DNA of 64,000 nt from Maricaulis sp036231565 (GCA_036231565.1 JAZAHA010000049.1:138133-202132); one strand, 5' to 3'; positions 1 to 9,655 are shown, numbered from the stretch's first letter. Made by a program: numbers and translations. Notes: a model not told the origin generated them from the letters alone.

Positions 1-9
1 CAGGAAGCC

Positions 10-726
10 GTGTCCGACGGCGCTCCGCCCAGCTTCGCGCTCGGCGTCCGGCATCAATCGGTATTCTCCGCGATTGCCCTGCCCGCGATTATCGCGGGTA
101 GCCTGGTCGGGCTACGTCACGCGCTCGCAGGCAGTCCGGCGTGGCGACGCTGTGTCGAAGCGGCGGGTGTCGTCGCGATATTCTCGATGGCCGACTATTT
201 CTGGACGGTACTGGTGCTGTCCGCCTACACCGGCGTGCCGGCCCAGGCGCTGGTGGCCTCCACACCCTCCCTGTTCTGGCTGATGCTGCCGACCTTCACG
301 GGGATGGCCTATCTGGCCGGCGCCCAGCTGAAGGGCCTGGTGCAGCGCAGTAGCGATACGATGCGGGGAGGCCGGACGGCGCGCCTGGCCGTACGGTCGG
401 CCGGACGCACCGATTATGTGGCACTGGATGATATCGTTATTGTGTCCGCACAGGGCAATTATGTAGCCCTTGTCGACCGCTCAGGGCGTGAAGTGTTGCA
501 CCGTGCGACCATGATCGAGATGGCGCAGATGCTCGACGGTCAGGGTTTCGTTCAGGTGCACCGCTCGCACTTTGTGCGTCCGTCAGATGTTGTTTCGACA
601 GAACAGCGCCGCGAACGGATTGCATCGGTCCGGCTTCGCAGCGGCCAGATTCTTCCCGTCAGCGCAACCGGAAGTGCAGCGCTGATGGCGGCTCTGAACA
701 ATTCGGCAGCCGTTTCACCGGCCTGA
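10..726 (+). CDS. LytTR-domain membrane-anchored transcriptional regulator (possibly 5' partial)
   Basis: The protein has a hydrophobic N-terminal half with about three membrane segments (roughly residues 17-35, 48-70 and 84-103) and a C-terminal LytTR DNA-binding domain (about 125-230). LytTR hallmarks seen are the ALDDIVIVSAQGNYVALV strand region and FVQVHRSHFVRP near residue 190. LytTR domains bind direct repeats upstream of target genes; a membrane-tethered form may sense the envelope. The first possible start is a GTG at 10, but the frame is open to the window edge, so the true start may lie outside. The TonB receptor follows about 190 bp downstream on the same strand and could be a target; that is inference. 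Confidence 0.8.
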   Translation: MSDGAPPSFALGVRHQSVFSAIALPAIIAGSLVGLRHALAGSPAWRRCVEAAGVVAIFSMADYFWTVLVLSAYTGVPAQALVASTPSLFWLMLPTFTGMAYLAGAQLKGLVQRSSDTMRGGRTARLAVRSAGRTDYVALDDIVIVSAQGNYVALVDRSGREVLHRATMIEMAQMLDGQGFVQVHRSHFVRPSDVVSTEQRRERIASVRLRSGQILPVSATGSAALMAALNNSAAVSPA

Positions 727-918
727 TTCCCCCGTCCGCAGGCCTGCCCGTTGCTGGCAACACACCGCTCCCGTTCGCCCCTTTCATATTGAGCCGTGTT
801 CCCCCGCGCTGGTCGGATCGATCCGTCAGCGCCCGTCTGCATGTCCGAAAATGACCCCGGCGCGCTGGCAAGTGATCACCAAACAAGAGCGCCGGCCCGA
901 CCGGCCTCGGGGGATAAT

Positions 919-3879
919 ATGAACGCGATCAAGAAAACTCTCTTAGGCACCACAGCCTGTTTCGGGCTCGCCCTTTCGGCCATGACCGGTGTTTCCGTCA
1001 TGACTGCACCGGCGGTGCTGGCACAGTCGTACACAACAGGGGGTGTCGGCGGCACGGTTCTCGATGAGGCCGGTAATCCGGTATCCGGCGCGACCGTTAC
1101 GGCCGTGTCCAGCGACCGGGGCTCGACGCGCACCGTCACGACCGGCGCCGATGGCCGCTTCTTCATCGGCCGCCTGGAAGTTGGCAATTACACACTGACG
1201 GCAGCCGGGGCCGGTTACCAGACGGTGTCCGATGATGGTGTCCGGGTCTCGGTGGGCTCGTCGGCAGCCTACGAGTTTGTCCTGCCGGCGGGGATGGCCG
1301 AGGACGTCATCACCGTGACGGGCCAGGCGGTGCAGGTCGATGTGTTCCAGGCTTCCGAGACAGGTCTCGATCTCGACGTGCAGGCCGTGTTCGAGCAGGT
1401 ACCGATCGGTCGTGATGTGACGTCGCTGACGCTGCTCGCACCGGGTACCGTGATCGGTGACAACGACTTCGAGGAGGGGCTCAGCACCGGCTTCGCCTCG
1501 ATCTCCGGCGCCTCGCCGGGCGAGAACGCCTTCTATGTCGACGGCATGAACATCACCGATTTCCGGAATTTCCTCGGTGCGTCGGCAGTGCCCTTCCAGC
1601 TGTATGACCAGCTGGAGATCAAGTCCGGCGGTTATCAGGCCGAGTTCGGGCGCTCGACCGGCGGGGTGGTGAATGCCGTGACCCGCTCCGGCACCAATGA
1701 ATGGCATTACGGGTTCAATATTTTCTACTCGCCTGACGAACTCCGCGAGGATTCGCCGACGACCTACGCCCAGGCCAACCAGTTCGACCAGCGCATGACG
1801 CTGGAGAGTGATTTCTGGGTTTCCGGGCCGATCATTGAAGACCGGGTTTTCATTTACGGTCTGTACTCGCCGCGCCTGATCGAGGCCATCAACATCACCG
1901 AGGCCGGCCGCGAGGAGGTCGATCGTACCGACGACCCCTTCTTCGGCTTCCGGCTCGACGTGAACCTGTTTGAAGGGCACAATTTCGCGTGGACGAGCTT
2001 CTCGGATGACCGGGCAACGGTGCGTGAGGCAAGCGACGTCACCTTCAACGCGGACCGGACCGAAATCGAAAGCCGCACGCCGGTGGCACAGACCAACTTC
2101 CTGGAAGGCGGGGACGTCAACATCCTGCGTTATTCCGGCGCCCTGACCGACTGGCTTACCGTGTCCGTGACGGCCGGCCGGCAGACGTTCAACCAGACCA
2201 TTGCGGGCAGCACGGATGGCAACCCGGCGATCCTGGATGCGCGCGATACCAGCGGCCCGGTCATTCAGCTGGGCAATTGGGGCGAGCTCGTTCCGGCCGA
2301 AGGCAATGACACGCGCGAACTGATCCGGGCCGATGCGGACATCTATGCGAATTTCTTCGGAGAGCACAATATCCGCATCGGCGTCGACCGGGAGACGCTG
2401 ACGGCTGAAGACCGCTCCTTCTACTCGGGCGGCGTCTACTATCGGCTTTATGATCCCGTATCGTGCGAAGCCCAGGGCGGTCAGGCCGGCCGTGAATGCG
2501 TTCGTGTCCGCCAGCTCGACCGGGGCGGTTCATTCGAGACGGTCCAGACGGCCTTCTATATCCAGGATTCCTGGCAGGTCACGGATCAGTTGAACGTCAA
2601 TATCGGCCTGCGCAACGAGACCTTCGACAACCGCAATGCCAGCGGTGACACCTTCACCCGTATCGAGGACCAGCTGGCGCCGCGCCTGGGGGTTTCCTAC
2701 GACTATTTCGGGGATGGGTCGCTGGAGCTGTTCGGTTTCTATGGCCGCTACTTCCTGCCTGTTGCCACCAACACGAATATCCGGATGGCGGGCGCCGAAC
2801 TCTTCACCCAGGACTGGTACCAGTTCAGCGGGCTGGACGCGAATGACGTGCCGCAACTTGAAGGCGGGCCTTTCCTGGAAGAACTGTTCGGCGACGGGAC
2901 CGTGCCGGATACGCGGGCGGTGACCGACCAGTATCTCGATCCGATGTATGTCGACGAATTCATCGTCGGGGCGCGCTGGATGATGAACGATCTCTGGGAC
3001 TTCAGCGCCAGCTACACCTATCGCGATCTCGGCGTGACCCTGGAAGACGTGGCGATCGATGCCGCCGTCATCGCCTATTGCAACGCCAACGGCCTGACTG
3101 TCGGCGGTACGCCCTGCGAGGATGTCTGGACGGGCTTCCACCAGTATGTGCTGACCAATCCGGGCGAGGACATGCGGGTCTACCTGCCCGAGCTCGACGA
3201 GACCGTGGACCTGAGCGCCGCGGATCTCGGCTATCCTACGCCGACACGGACTTATGAGGCCTTGACGCTGACCTTCGACCGGGCTTTCGACAATGGCTGG
3301 GATCTGCACGGATCCTGGACACTGTCGCGCAGCGAAGGCAATTACGAAGGGACGGTAAAGTCGGATAATGGCCAGGACGATGCGGGGATCACGACTTCCT
3401 TCGACCAGCCGGGTCTGACCGACAATTCCGATGGCCTTCTGCCGAACCACCGGGCTCACAAGATCAAGCTTTGGGGGAATTACGCCTTTACCGACCAGTT
3501 CTCGATCGGGGCGGCGATGCAGGCGACCTCGCCGCGGCGCTTCGGGTGTATCGGCTTCCACCCGACCGACGATTTCGCGCAGGCCTACGAGTCCGAGTCC
3601 TTCTTCTGCAACAGCCAGCCGACCCCGCGCGGCAGTCAGCTGGAGAGCGACTGGATCTACAATGTCGACCTGGCCTTCATCTACCGTCCGGTCGACCTGC
3701 CGCTGGGCGGCGAACCCGTGCTGCGGATGGATATCTTCAACGTCTTCGACAGCTCCGGCGTTACCGACATCCGCGAAATTGGCGAGACAGCGCTCAACGT
3801 GCCGGATCCGAACTATGGTGCGCCGCGGACCTATCAGCCGCCGCGTTCTGTGCGCTTCGGGTTGAGCTGGACCTTCTAG
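919..3879 (+). CDS. Oar-like TonB-dependent outer-membrane receptor
   Basis: A 986-residue outer-membrane transporter. A signal peptide (about 1-36, ending AVLAQS) is followed by a carboxypeptidase-regulatory-like beta-sandwich (about 40-125, with GTVLDEAGNPVSGATV), a plug domain containing YVDGMNITDF and GYQAEFGRSTGGVVNAVTRS, and a long beta-barrel that ends in an aromatic residue (FGLSWTF), as expected for BAM-dependent insertion. This order is typical of Oar-type receptors of oligotrophic alphaproteobacteria, whose substrates are often oligosaccharides or peptides. The ATG at 919 is preferred over the in-frame ATG at 796 because only it places the signal peptide at the N-terminus. The substrate cannot be told from sequence. 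Confidence 0.9.
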   Translation: MNAIKKTLLGTTACFGLALSAMTGVSVMTAPAVLAQSYTTGGVGGTVLDEAGNPVSGATVTAVSSDRGSTRTVTTGADGRFFIGRLEVGNYTLTAAGAGYQTVSDDGVRVSVGSSAAYEFVLPAGMAEDVITVTGQAVQVDVFQASETGLDLDVQAVFEQVPIGRDVTSLTLLAPGTVIGDNDFEEGLSTGFASISGASPGENAFYVDGMNITDFRNFLGASAVPFQLYDQLEIKSGGYQAEFGRSTGGVVNAVTRSGTNEWHYGFNIFYSPDELREDSPTTYAQANQFDQRMTLESDFWVSGPIIEDRVFIYGLYSPRLIEAINITEAGREEVDRTDDPFFGFRLDVNLFEGHNFAWTSFSDDRATVREASDVTFNADRTEIESRTPVAQTNFLEGGDVNILRYSGALTDWLTVSVTAGRQTFNQTIAGSTDGNPAILDARDTSGPVIQLGNWGELVPAEGNDTRELIRADADIYANFFGEHNIRIGVDRETLTAEDRSFYSGGVYYRLYDPVSCEAQGGQAGRECVRVRQLDRGGSFETVQTAFYIQDSWQVTDQLNVNIGLRNETFDNRNASGDTFTRIEDQLAPRLGVSYDYFGDGSLELFGFYGRYFLPVATNTNIRMAGAELFTQDWYQFSGLDANDVPQLEGGPFLEELFGDGTVPDTRAVTDQYLDPMYVDEFIVGARWMMNDLWDFSASYTYRDLGVTLEDVAIDAAVIAYCNANGLTVGGTPCEDVWTGFHQYVLTNPGEDMRVYLPELDETVDLSAADLGYPTPTRTYEALTLTFDRAFDNGWDLHGSWTLSRSEGNYEGTVKSDNGQDDAGITTSFDQPGLTDNSDGLLPNHRAHKIKLWGNYAFTDQFSIGAAMQATSPRRFGCIGFHPTDDFAQAYESESFFCNSQPTPRGSQLESDWIYNVDLAFIYRPVDLPLGGEPVLRMDIFNVFDSSGVTDIREIGETALNVPDPNYGAPRTYQPPRSVRFGLSWTF

Positions 3880-3921
3880 ACCGGGGGGATGTCGCCGGTC
3901 CTGACGGCGGCACCGGGCTGG

Positions 3922-3956
3922 GAAACGGCGGGCCATCGGTCCGCCGTTTCTTTTTT
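3922..3956 (+). terminator. Rho-independent terminator of the TonB receptor gene
   Basis: A perfect stem, GAAACGGCGG paired with CCGCCGTTTC, around a short loop is followed by a run of six T. It lies about 40 bp after the receptor stop codon. Confidence 0.85.
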
Positions 3957-4013
3957 GGCCAGGTCAAACAGGGGAAAGAGCAGGGTCCCGAACCCGACGG
4001 TTGCGCCCCTTGA

Positions 4014-4086
4014 AGCCCTGAGCGCGTTCCATGTGAGCATCGACCCCAACGCCCGGGTTGGTGACGGTCTCGGGTCGAGCGGAGCA
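4014..4086. repeat. Direct repeat copy 1 (73 bp)
   Basis: A 73-bp unit beginning AGCCCTGAGCGCGTTCC and ending near GGGTCGAGCGGAGC. It recurs 123 bp downstream with a single clear mismatch (CCCGGG against CCGGGG). It is intergenic, between the receptor terminator and tRNA-Arg. No coding potential is apparent. Confidence 0.85.
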
Positions 4087-4136
4087 GGGACGAAGAAAGA
4101 GCTGGCGGGACCGACGCCCTCGAGTCCAAACCCAGC

Positions 4137-4209
4137 AGCCCTGAGCGCGTTCCATGTGAGCATCGACCCCAACGCCGGGGTTGGTGACGGTCTCGGGTCG
4201 AGCGGAGCG
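4137..4209. repeat. Direct repeat copy 2 (73 bp)
   Basis: Near-identical second copy of the 73-bp unit at 4014. It ends about 17 bp from the 3' end of tRNA-Arg. The two copies are separated by about 50 bp of unrelated sequence, consistent with a local duplication or two insertions of one intergenic element. Confidence 0.85.
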
Positions 4210-4225
4210 GGAACTAAAGAAGAAA

Positions 4226-4302
4226 TGGCGCACCCAAGAGGATTCGAACCTCTGACCTCTGCCTTCGGAGGGCAGCGCTCTATCCAGCTGAGCTATGGGT
4301 GC
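4226..4302 (-). tRNA. tRNA-Arg (CCG anticodon)
   Basis: Read on the minus strand, a complete cloverleaf is present: acceptor GCACCCA/TGGGTGC, D-loop TAGCTCAGCTGGATAGAGC, anticodon stem CTGCC/GGCAG enclosing loop CTCCGAA (anticodon CCG), T-loop GGTTCGAATCC, discriminator G and encoded CCA. The length is 77 nt. CCG reads the CGG arginine codon, which is common in GC-rich genomes. The flanking DNA carries a repeated element but no integrase. Confidence 0.97.
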
Positions 4303-4388
4303 GCGAGACGGGGAGGCTTAGCCGATACGCGGGGCGAGCGCAATTGGCTTGCTCCTGTCAGGGGCTGCCGATTTCAGCGGTTCTGAAA

Positions 4389-5168
4389 TCAGAACCAGAC
4401 ACGCAATCCGGCGACGAGGGCCGTGTCGTCGGTGCGTCCGCCGGCGGCTCTGACAAAATCGCCCGTGTCTCCCAGCTGCCGGCTCCATTCGACACCTGCG
4501 TAGGGCGCAAACTGCCGCCGGATCTCATAGCGCAGGCGCAGACCGGTCTCGATCGTGCCGAAGCCGGATCCCACGCCGAGCTCGGGTATCGCCACGGCTG
4601 ACCAGGTCAGCTCGGCGCGGGGCTGCAGGATAAGGCGCTGGGTGAGGCGCAGCTCATACTCGGTTTCGAGGGCGCCGGTCAGCTCGCCTTCATCGGACAG
4701 GAAAAGCGCAGCATCGATCTCGAACCAGTAGGGCGCCTCGCCCTGAACGCCGAGCACGGCATGGGTGCGGCCCGTGTCCGGCTCGAAGTCATGGCGGATA
4801 CCGGTCTGCAGGTTGAAGAAGGGCGAGATGGCACGGCTGTAGAGGGCCTGGACTTCCAGCTCCTCGAATTCGTCGTGATCGAGCGAATACTCGGCCTCGC
4901 TCTTCAGCCAGAGCCGGTTGATGGCGCCGCCGTACCAGGCGTCGATATCCCACAGAAGCGCCTCTTCATCGTCGCGCTGCTGGCGGATCTCGAACCGGTC
5001 GGTGCGGAAGAAGAGGTGCCGCGCGCCGCCTGTTTCATGGCGCAGCATGGCGCGCGCCGCGGCCATCTCCTCGGGTGGATAATAGGCGTCGGCCTGGGTC
5101 TGGGCGAGTGCGGTGCCGGAGAAGGCGGCGAACGCCGGGACGGCGAGTAGAGAAACTAGTGCGCGCAT
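4389..5168 (-). CDS. copB: CopB-family outer-membrane copper resistance protein
   Basis: A 259-residue protein with a signal peptide (about 1-23, ending TALAQ) and a predicted outer-membrane beta-barrel of the CopB/PcoB family. Alternating amphipathic strands and family-like segments such as YSLDHDEFEELEVQALYSRAI and LRLRYEIRRQFAPYAGVEW are visible. The start codon overlaps the copA stop codon, so the two genes are probably translationally coupled. CopB works with CopA in periplasmic/outer-membrane copper sequestration and detoxification. The Met/His-rich N-terminal extension found in some CopB proteins is short or absent here; the metal-rich stretch resides in CopA instead. Confidence 0.88.
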   Translation of the reverse strand: MRALVSLLAVPAFAAFSGTALAQTQADAYYPPEEMAAARAMLRHETGGARHLFFRTDRFEIRQQRDDEEALLWDIDAWYGGAINRLWLKSEAEYSLDHDEFEELEVQALYSRAISPFFNLQTGIRHDFEPDTGRTHAVLGVQGEAPYWFEIDAALFLSDEGELTGALETEYELRLTQRLILQPRAELTWSAVAIPELGVGSGFGTIETGLRLRYEIRRQFAPYAGVEWSRQLGDTGDFVRAAGGRTDDTALVAGLRVWF

Positions 5169-7150
5169 CAGTGGTGCTCCCCGTGACCGCCATGGTGCGG
5201 TGTCTGCTCTGGCTCGCGCGCCGGCGTCCGGGCCGGCATGGCGTGATGGCCGGCGTGCGGGTCGGCCTGCTGTGCAGCGGGTGATGTGTCCGGCAGGACC
5301 GAGACGACCTGCATCATCCCGGCATGCATGTGATAGAGCAGGTGGCAGTGGAACGCCCAGTCGCCCACCGCGTCGGCGGTGATGTCCAGGGACAGCTTTT
5401 CACCCGGCTTGACGGTGATCGTGTGCTTGCGCGGCTTGTGGGGATCGTTGTCCGCGCCGGTCACCACATCGAAGAACATGCCGTGCAGGTGGATGGGGTG
5501 GGGCATCATCGTGTCGTTGACCAGGGTCATCCGCAGGCGTTCGCCTTCGTGGAAGACAATCGGGTCGACGACTTCCGAAAAGCGCACCCCGTCGAAGGAC
5601 CACATATAGCGTTCCATGTTCGAGGTGAGGTGAACCTCGATCTCGCGGCCGGGGCGGCGCGTATCCGGATTGGGCGTCAGGGCCTTGAGATCGGTATAGA
5701 CCAGCACTTTGTGGCCGGCATTCTCCAGCCCGGCGCCGGGTTCGTGCAGGCGGCTGACGGGGGCTTCTGCGAGACCGACGACACCAGGCCCCGCCGGATG
5801 GTCGTGCCGCTGGGGGCCTGTGGTCTCAGGCGCCGGGGCACCGTGTGCCATCGAGCCATGGCCCATCGCACCATGATCCATCGAGTCGTGATTCATTGCG
5901 CTTTGTGCGGTCGTCCCGTGCCCCATGGCGGCATGATCGATGCTGGCCTGTCCGCCTGCATCATGGCTCATCGTGTGGCCATCGGCAGCAGGAACCGCAT
6001 CATGGCTCATCCCGCCATGTCCCATCGCGCCGTGATCCATCGCCATGTCGCGCATGGTGAGTGTGGGGCGCGGGCGCAGCGGGGGAATGGGCGCCGTCAT
6101 GCCCGGGCGCGGTGCCAGCGTCGCGCGGGCAAAGCCGGAGCGGTCGATGCTCTCGCACATCAGGGTGAAGGCCCGGTCCTCGCGTGGCTCGACGATCACG
6201 TCATAGGTTTCGGCAGGGCCGAACTGGAACTCGCCGACCTCGACCGGCTGCACATCCAGACCGTCGGCCTGGACGACGGTCATCGGCAGATCCGGGAAGC
6301 GGACATTGAAGATCGTCATGGCCGACGCATTGATGAAGCGCAGTCGGATGCGTTCGCCGGGATTGAACAGGCCGGTCCAGTTGTCCTGCGGCCCGTGCCC
6401 GTTCACCAGATAGTCGAGCGTCGCGGCGGTCACGTCCGAGATATCGGTGGGGTTCATCCGCATGCGGCCCCAGGCCATCCGGTCGCGCAGGGCGCTGCCC
6501 AGGCCCTGTTCGCGCGCATCGCCGAAGAAATCGCCCAGGGTGCGCTGCTGGAAATTATAGGTGTCGGAGGACTTCATCAGCCGGTCGAAAACCCGGTGCG
6601 GGCCCTCGAACGTGTAGTCTGACAGGACGATCACATATTCCCGGTCGAAGGCCACCGGATCGGTGCCGGCCGGTTCGATGACGATCGGGCCGTAATGGCC
6701 CAGCTGTTCCTGCAGGCCGGAATGGGAGTGGTACCAGTAGGTGCCGGCCTGACGCACCGGGAAGCGGTATTCAAAGGTCTCGCCCGGCCGGATGCCCGGG
6801 AAGGTGACGCCAGGCACGCCATCCATTTCGAACGGCAGAAGCAGGCCGTGCCAGTGGATCGAGGTGTCTTCGTCCAGCGTGTTGTGGACCCGCAGAATGA
6901 CCTCGTCGCCTTCACGCCAGCGCAGCAGCGGCGCGGGGAGTTGGCCGTTCACCGTCACGGCAGGGCCGCTGCGCCCGTCGATGAGAACCTGCGCGCGGCC
7001 GACCGTCAGGTCGAAGGCCTGGCCGTCCAGCGGGCGCAGGCCGCCGAGATTGGCCGCGCCGTTCGGCTGCGCCCAGGCCGGCAGCAGATTGGTGGCTGCC
7101 AGGCCGCCGCAGGCGGCGGCCGTTCCCATGAACAGGCGTCGTGAGATCAC
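5168..7150 (-). CDS. copA: CopA-family periplasmic multicopper oxidase
   Basis: A TAT-exported multicopper oxidase (SRRLFMG near the N-terminus) that oxidises Cu(I) in the periplasm. All four copper-ligand motifs are visible: HWHG, YHSHSG, HPIHLHG and HCHLLYHMHAGM. Between the second and third cupredoxin domains lies an unusually long Met/His array of MxH and DHxxM repeats (about 80 residues, encoded roughly 5780-6060). The C-terminus ends in another His-rich tail (HHGGHGEHH). A TTG at 7213 would give a longer form. The GTG at 7150 is preferred because AAGGGAG sits a suitable distance upstream and the twin-arginine motif then lies at the N-terminus; this start is not certain. First gene of the copA-copB operon. 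Confidence 0.9.
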   Translation of the reverse strand: MISRRLFMGTAAACGGLAATNLLPAWAQPNGAANLGGLRPLDGQAFDLTVGRAQVLIDGRSGPAVTVNGQLPAPLLRWREGDEVILRVHNTLDEDTSIHWHGLLLPFEMDGVPGVTFPGIRPGETFEYRFPVRQAGTYWYHSHSGLQEQLGHYGPIVIEPAGTDPVAFDREYVIVLSDYTFEGPHRVFDRLMKSSDTYNFQQRTLGDFFGDAREQGLGSALRDRMAWGRMRMNPTDISDVTAATLDYLVNGHGPQDNWTGLFNPGERIRLRFINASAMTIFNVRFPDLPMTVVQADGLDVQPVEVGEFQFGPAETYDVIVEPREDRAFTLMCESIDRSGFARATLAPRPGMTAPIPPLRPRPTLTMRDMAMDHGAMGHGGMSHDAVPAADGHTMSHDAGGQASIDHAAMGHGTTAQSAMNHDSMDHGAMGHGSMAHGAPAPETTGPQRHDHPAGPGVVGLAEAPVSRLHEPGAGLENAGHKVLVYTDLKALTPNPDTRRPGREIEVHLTSNMERYMWSFDGVRFSEVVDPIVFHEGERLRMTLVNDTMMPHPIHLHGMFFDVVTGADNDPHKPRKHTITVKPGEKLSLDITADAVGDWAFHCHLLYHMHAGMMQVVSVLPDTSPAAQQADPHAGHHAMPARTPAREPEQTPHHGGHGEHH

Positions 7151-7340
7151 GCGCTTCACTCCCTTGACGATGCAGGTGGCGGAGTTTCCACCCTCCCCCT
7201 GCTGGAAGGTCAAGGCGACTCAGCTGCAAATTGGCAGCGCGGATGGCAGGCATGGCTGCGCTGCGCCGTTTCTGCGTCTGGTCTCTGCTGGATGGTAGGG
7301 GTAACATCTCGCTCCGATCCGCCGCCCGACAGGACAATCC

Positions 7341-7970
7341 ATGTCTCTTACGACCGACGCCCTTGCCGACCTCGCCTCCGTCATTCCGGTACTCACTGTC
7401 AGCGATGTTACCGATGCGGCGCCCCTGGCCCGCGCTCTGGAAGCAGGCGGGCTCAAGGTGATCGAGATGACCTGGCGCACCGCAGCAGCGCTGGATGTCC
7501 TGCAGGCCATGAAAGCCGCGGCGCCGGATCTGGTCGTGGGAATGGGAACCATCCGTACTCCTGAGCAGGCGGCACAGAGCGTGTCGGCCGGAGCAGACTT
7601 TCTGGTGTCGCCGGGGCTGACGCCGAAACTCGTTCCGGCCCTGCTCGATGCAGGCGTTCCGGTTCTGCCCGGGGTCGCAACCGCAAGCGAGGCCATGGCG
7701 GCGGCGGAAGCCGGTTTCGATCTGCTGAAATTCTTCCCGGCAGAGCAGGCCGGCGGGCTGGACTATCTGAAATCCCTGAAGGGGCCCTTGCCGGATATCC
7801 GCTTTTGCCCGACCGGGTCGATCACCCGCGAGCGGGCTCCGGACTATCTGGCACTGGACAATGTCGTCTGTGTCGGCGGGTCCTGGATCGCAAGCAAGGC
7901 GATGGTCGAACAAGGCGACTGGGCCGGCATTGAGACGAATGCCCGTGCTGCGGCCGCAATGCGTACCTGA
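7341..7970 (+). CDS. eda: KDPG/KHG aldolase
   Basis: Class I aldolase of 209 residues that cleaves 2-keto-3-deoxy-6-phosphogluconate to pyruvate and glyceraldehyde-3-phosphate, the last Entner-Doudoroff step, in the cytosol. Family motifs are visible: VIEMTWRT near residue 45 (Glu and Arg of the active site), GMGTIRTPEQ, SPGLTP, and the Schiff-base lysine in LLKFFPAEQAGG near residue 133. The length matches the family. It is divergent from copA and about 155 bp upstream of a GPH-type sugar transporter, consistent with sugar-acid catabolism. No edd or glucokinase gene is present in the window. Confidence 0.92.
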   Translation: MSLTTDALADLASVIPVLTVSDVTDAAPLARALEAGGLKVIEMTWRTAAALDVLQAMKAAAPDLVVGMGTIRTPEQAAQSVSAGADFLVSPGLTPKLVPALLDAGVPVLPGVATASEAMAAAEAGFDLLKFFPAEQAGGLDYLKSLKGPLPDIRFCPTGSITRERAPDYLALDNVVCVGGSWIASKAMVEQGDWAGIETNARAAAAMRT

Positions 7971-8125
7971 TATTCGTTTTGACCTTCGCCCGGCTCGAGG
8001 GTGACGGTGAAGCTGACTGAAATTATTGTTCCTGTTTAATTTGACTCCCTGATCTCGCCATACTCAAACTTTGAAAAAGCGCCAAAACCAAAAATGACGC
8101 GGCGCGCGAGGTCTGGGAGGACATA

Positions 8126-9655
8126 TTGGACACTGTCGGCAGGACGGGAGACGGCCCCGTGCGTGAAACGGGGGGCATGCCGCAGGCCGCCCCGGCCCTG
8201 AAACGCTCCACGATCTTCCTGCATGGCTCACTCGCCCTGCCTTTGGCGATCTATGGCTATCCCCTCGCGATCTGGCTGCCGGCGCACTATGCCGGCCATC
8301 TGGGACTGTCCCTGTCGGTGATCGGCCTGATCATCATGGTGGCCCGCTTCACCGACGTGATCACCGATCCGCTCATGGGCGAGATTTCCGATCGCGGCCG
8401 CACCCGTTTTGGCCGCCGCAAACCCTATATCGCGCTCGGCGCGCCAATGCTGATGCTCTCGACCTGGTTCCTCTTCGTGCCGCCGGAGGGCGCGGGCCTG
8501 GTCTATTTCCTGATCTGGCTGACGGCCTTCTTTGCCAGCGCCACGATGATCCAGATTCCCTTCCGGGCCTGGGGTGCCGAGCTGTCGAGCGACTATCACG
8601 CCCGCAGCCAGGTCACGGCAGCACGAGAATTCTATTATCTGGGCGGACTTCTGCTGGCCGCGGCGGTACCGATGGTCGTCGAGATTCTCGCCGATGGCGG
8701 CGCAGTCGGCCAGATCTTCGCCTCGATGTGGCGCGATATCTCGGGTGCCTTCACGGGCGAGATCATGCAGCGCACGCCGACCAGTCGCGCGGCCCTGACC
8801 GGGCCGGTCATGATGGGCCTTGCCGTCACGATCGTTGCGATTGTTCCCCTGCTCGCCGGCATCGTGATCCTGACGGTCAGCGAGCCGCCGCCCGCTGCGC
8901 GCGAGCGTGTGCCGATGATCGAGGGTTTCCGACACCTCTGGCGCAATGGACCGATGCGCCGGATCCTGATCATCGCCTTCCTGGTGATTGCCGGCGAGAG
9001 TGCGCGCAACGCCGTCTCGCTCTTTTTCATCCGCGATATCATCGGTATTCCGACGATCGGCGCGGCGTATTTCCTCTACTTCATCGCCGGTATCGCGGCG
9101 ATCCCCTTCTGGCTCTGGATGGGGCGCAAGATCGGCAAGCATCGCGCCTTCCTGGTGACGCTGGGCTTTGTCAGCACAGTAAGTGCGGCAAACCTCCTGC
9201 TCGGCCGCGGCGATTATCTGCCCTTCTTCTGCCTGTTCATCCTCAAGGGATTTGCCTTTGGCGGCCTGCAATTCCTGCCTCTGGCCATGCTGGCGGATGT
9301 CGTCGATATCGACAGCGCCCGTTCCGGCGGCCGCCGGGCGGGCACATATTTCGCCGTCCTCGGTCTGTCGGAAAAACTCGCCGTGGCGATCTTTACCGGC
9401 GTGTCCCTCAATATTGTCGGCCTTCTGGGCTATCATGCCTCGGCAGGTGTGGAAGGCTCGACCGGGATCGGTGTGCTCTCATTGCGCCTGGTCTACTGTC
9501 TCGGACCGATCGTGCTTTATGGCCTGGCGGCGCCGCTGATCTGGTCCTATCCGCTGACACCGGAGCGCCATGCCCGCCTCAGTCAGGGCATGGAACGCCG
9601 CGCACGCCGCATGGCCGCCGTCGCGCGCGACCAGGCGGAATTGCCGTCGCCCTGA
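8126..9655 (+). CDS. MFS transporter, GPH (MelB-like) sugar:cation symporter family
   Basis: A 509-residue protein with about 12 hydrophobic segments. The signature RFTDVITDPLMGEISDRGR and RFGRRKPYI near residues 70-105 is characteristic of the glycoside-pentoside-hexuronide (MelB) family of inner-membrane sugar symporters. The TTG start at 8126 is supported by GGGAGG five bases upstream; an internal ATG at 8177 is the alternative. It follows eda, which suggests carbohydrate or sugar-acid uptake, but the substrate is unknown. Confidence 0.85.
   Translation: MDTVGRTGDGPVRETGGMPQAAPALKRSTIFLHGSLALPLAIYGYPLAIWLPAHYAGHLGLSLSVIGLIIMVARFTDVITDPLMGEISDRGRTRFGRRKPYIALGAPMLMLSTWFLFVPPEGAGLVYFLIWLTAFFASATMIQIPFRAWGAELSSDYHARSQVTAAREFYYLGGLLLAAAVPMVVEILADGGAVGQIFASMWRDISGAFTGEIMQRTPTSRAALTGPVMMGLAVTIVAIVPLLAGIVILTVSEPPPAARERVPMIEGFRHLWRNGPMRRILIIAFLVIAGESARNAVSLFFIRDIIGIPTIGAAYFLYFIAGIAAIPFWLWMGRKIGKHRAFLVTLGFVSTVSAANLLLGRGDYLPFFCLFILKGFAFGGLQFLPLAMLADVVDIDSARSGGRRAGTYFAVLGLSEKLAVAIFTGVSLNIVGLLGYHASAGVEGSTGIGVLSLRLVYCLGPIVLYGLAAPLIWSYPLTPERHARLSQGMERRARRMAAVARDQAELPSP

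Noticed and set aside
4014..4209. Short CRISPR-like array near tRNA-Arg
   Set aside because: Only two copies of a 73-bp unit with a 50-bp gap; no further repeats and no cas genes.
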